Source: JAVWGW01 sp036655915
GTDB lineage: Bacteria; Actinomycetota; Coriobacteriia; Coriobacteriales; Eggerthellaceae
Length of the DNA stretch: 27,906 bases
Assembly (NCBI GenBank): GCA_036655915.1
Contig: JAVVPE010000020.1
Location: 1-27,906 of the forward strand
Direction: 5' to 3'
A program made the translations under genes and the position numbers. This document shows, piece after piece, positions 27,691-27,906 of this stretch (its first letter is position 1; every line of letters starts with the position of its first letter). The notes beneath the pieces were generated by a model that was not told the origin of the DNA, did not search any database, and was given only the letters and a program-made list of their open reading frames with translations.

Positions 27691-27707
27691 CAGCAGGGGC
27701 GCTGCTG
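27691..27707 (+). terminator. Possible terminator hairpin after the aldolase
   Basis: CAGCAG-gggcg-CTGCTG forms a 6-bp stem 24 bases after the aldolase stop. No proper T run follows (only TATTAC), so it is a weak candidate. Confidence 0.3.
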
Positions 27708-27760
27708 TATTACGTAGGTAAATCTGGGGGTAAGAAGCCTAGAACATCGCTTGGATATAG

Positions 27761-27766
27761 TATACT
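27761..27766 (+). promoter_or_regulatory. -10 element before the right-edge gene
   Basis: TATACT about 77 bases before the ATG at 27843, in a locally AT-rich patch. No clear -35 is found at 16-18 bases upstream. Confidence 0.35.
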
Positions 27767-27842
27767 GTAAGGGTTCAGGGCGCAGCTTTCTTCTGTTGCC
27801 CATTGCGCTGTGGTGTGTTTGCTTATGTGAAAGAGGAATGCT

Positions 27843-27906
27843 ATGAGTTTTGGCCATGCTTCCCGTTTCGTGCCTTCTCGGTTTGTTTGCCTGTTGGCGG
27901 CGGCCT
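27843..27906 (+). CDS. Start of a probable exported protein (cut by window edge)
   Basis: Only 21 residues are visible: a short N-terminus with two Arg, followed by FVCLLAAA, which looks like the beginning of a signal peptide. AGAGGA stands six bases before the ATG, and a -10-like TATACT lies upstream. The product cannot be identified from this fragment, and the signal peptide reading is an inference from a few residues. Confidence 0.55.
   Translation, partial: MSFGHASRFVPSRFVCLLAAA

Overview
The window looks like one scaffold of a high-GC, anaerobic, host-associated actinobacterium, most likely a member of the Coriobacteriia. This is inferred from gene order and protein style, not from a search. 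The order of a SepIVA-like coiled-coil gene, a YceD/DUF177 gene, rpmF, plsX, rnc, smc, ftsY, ffh, rpsP, khpA, rimM, trmD and lepB resembles the actinobacterial chromosomal backbone. Pyruvate phosphate dikinase with its regulator and a formate/nitrite channel fit a fermentative anaerobe. Two runs of exactly 100 N (3686-3785 and 12137-12236) are scaffolding gaps of unknown true length. All genes but one lie on the + strand.

Region by region. (1) 1-5000 is the accessory part: a CtpE-like P-type cation ATPase; a membrane protein whose layout and motifs resemble a bacterial pentameric ligand-gated ion channel; a gap; a minus-strand four-helix membrane protein with a Cys/His-rich tail; and a small acidic, Gly-rich protein. 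(2) 5000-7100 holds the SepIVA-like gene overlapping a YceD/DUF177 gene, then a FocA/NirC-type channel behind a hairpin terminator. (3) 7100-15300 holds rpmF with a clear promoter and terminator, then plsX, rnc, smc, ftsY and ffh: phospholipid synthesis, RNA processing, chromosome condensation and the SRP targeting pathway. (4) 15300-20900 holds rpsP, khpA, rimM, trmD, lepB, glyQ and glyS: ribosome assembly, tRNA modification, signal peptide removal and glycine charging. (5) 20900-27700 is carbon metabolism: the PPDK regulatory kinase/phosphatase, ppdK, a DhaL-like and a DhaK-like subunit split by a strong terminator, a small VOC-fold protein and a class II aldolase. (6) The right edge carries a promoter-like element and the start of a probable exported protein.

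The genes fall into ordinary growth functions (regions 3 and 4) flanked by less ordinary material. The most interesting items are the channel-like protein at 2544, the small NHLP-leader-like protein at 4638, and the dhaL | dhaK-VOC-aldolase arrangement, which has reversed order, an internal terminator, no DhaM nearby and an aldolase with an unusual phosphate-binding loop. No tRNA, rRNA, insertion sequence, CRISPR array or prophage was seen. No stretch over about 190 bases lacks a gene, apart from the part-gap at 3686-3785.
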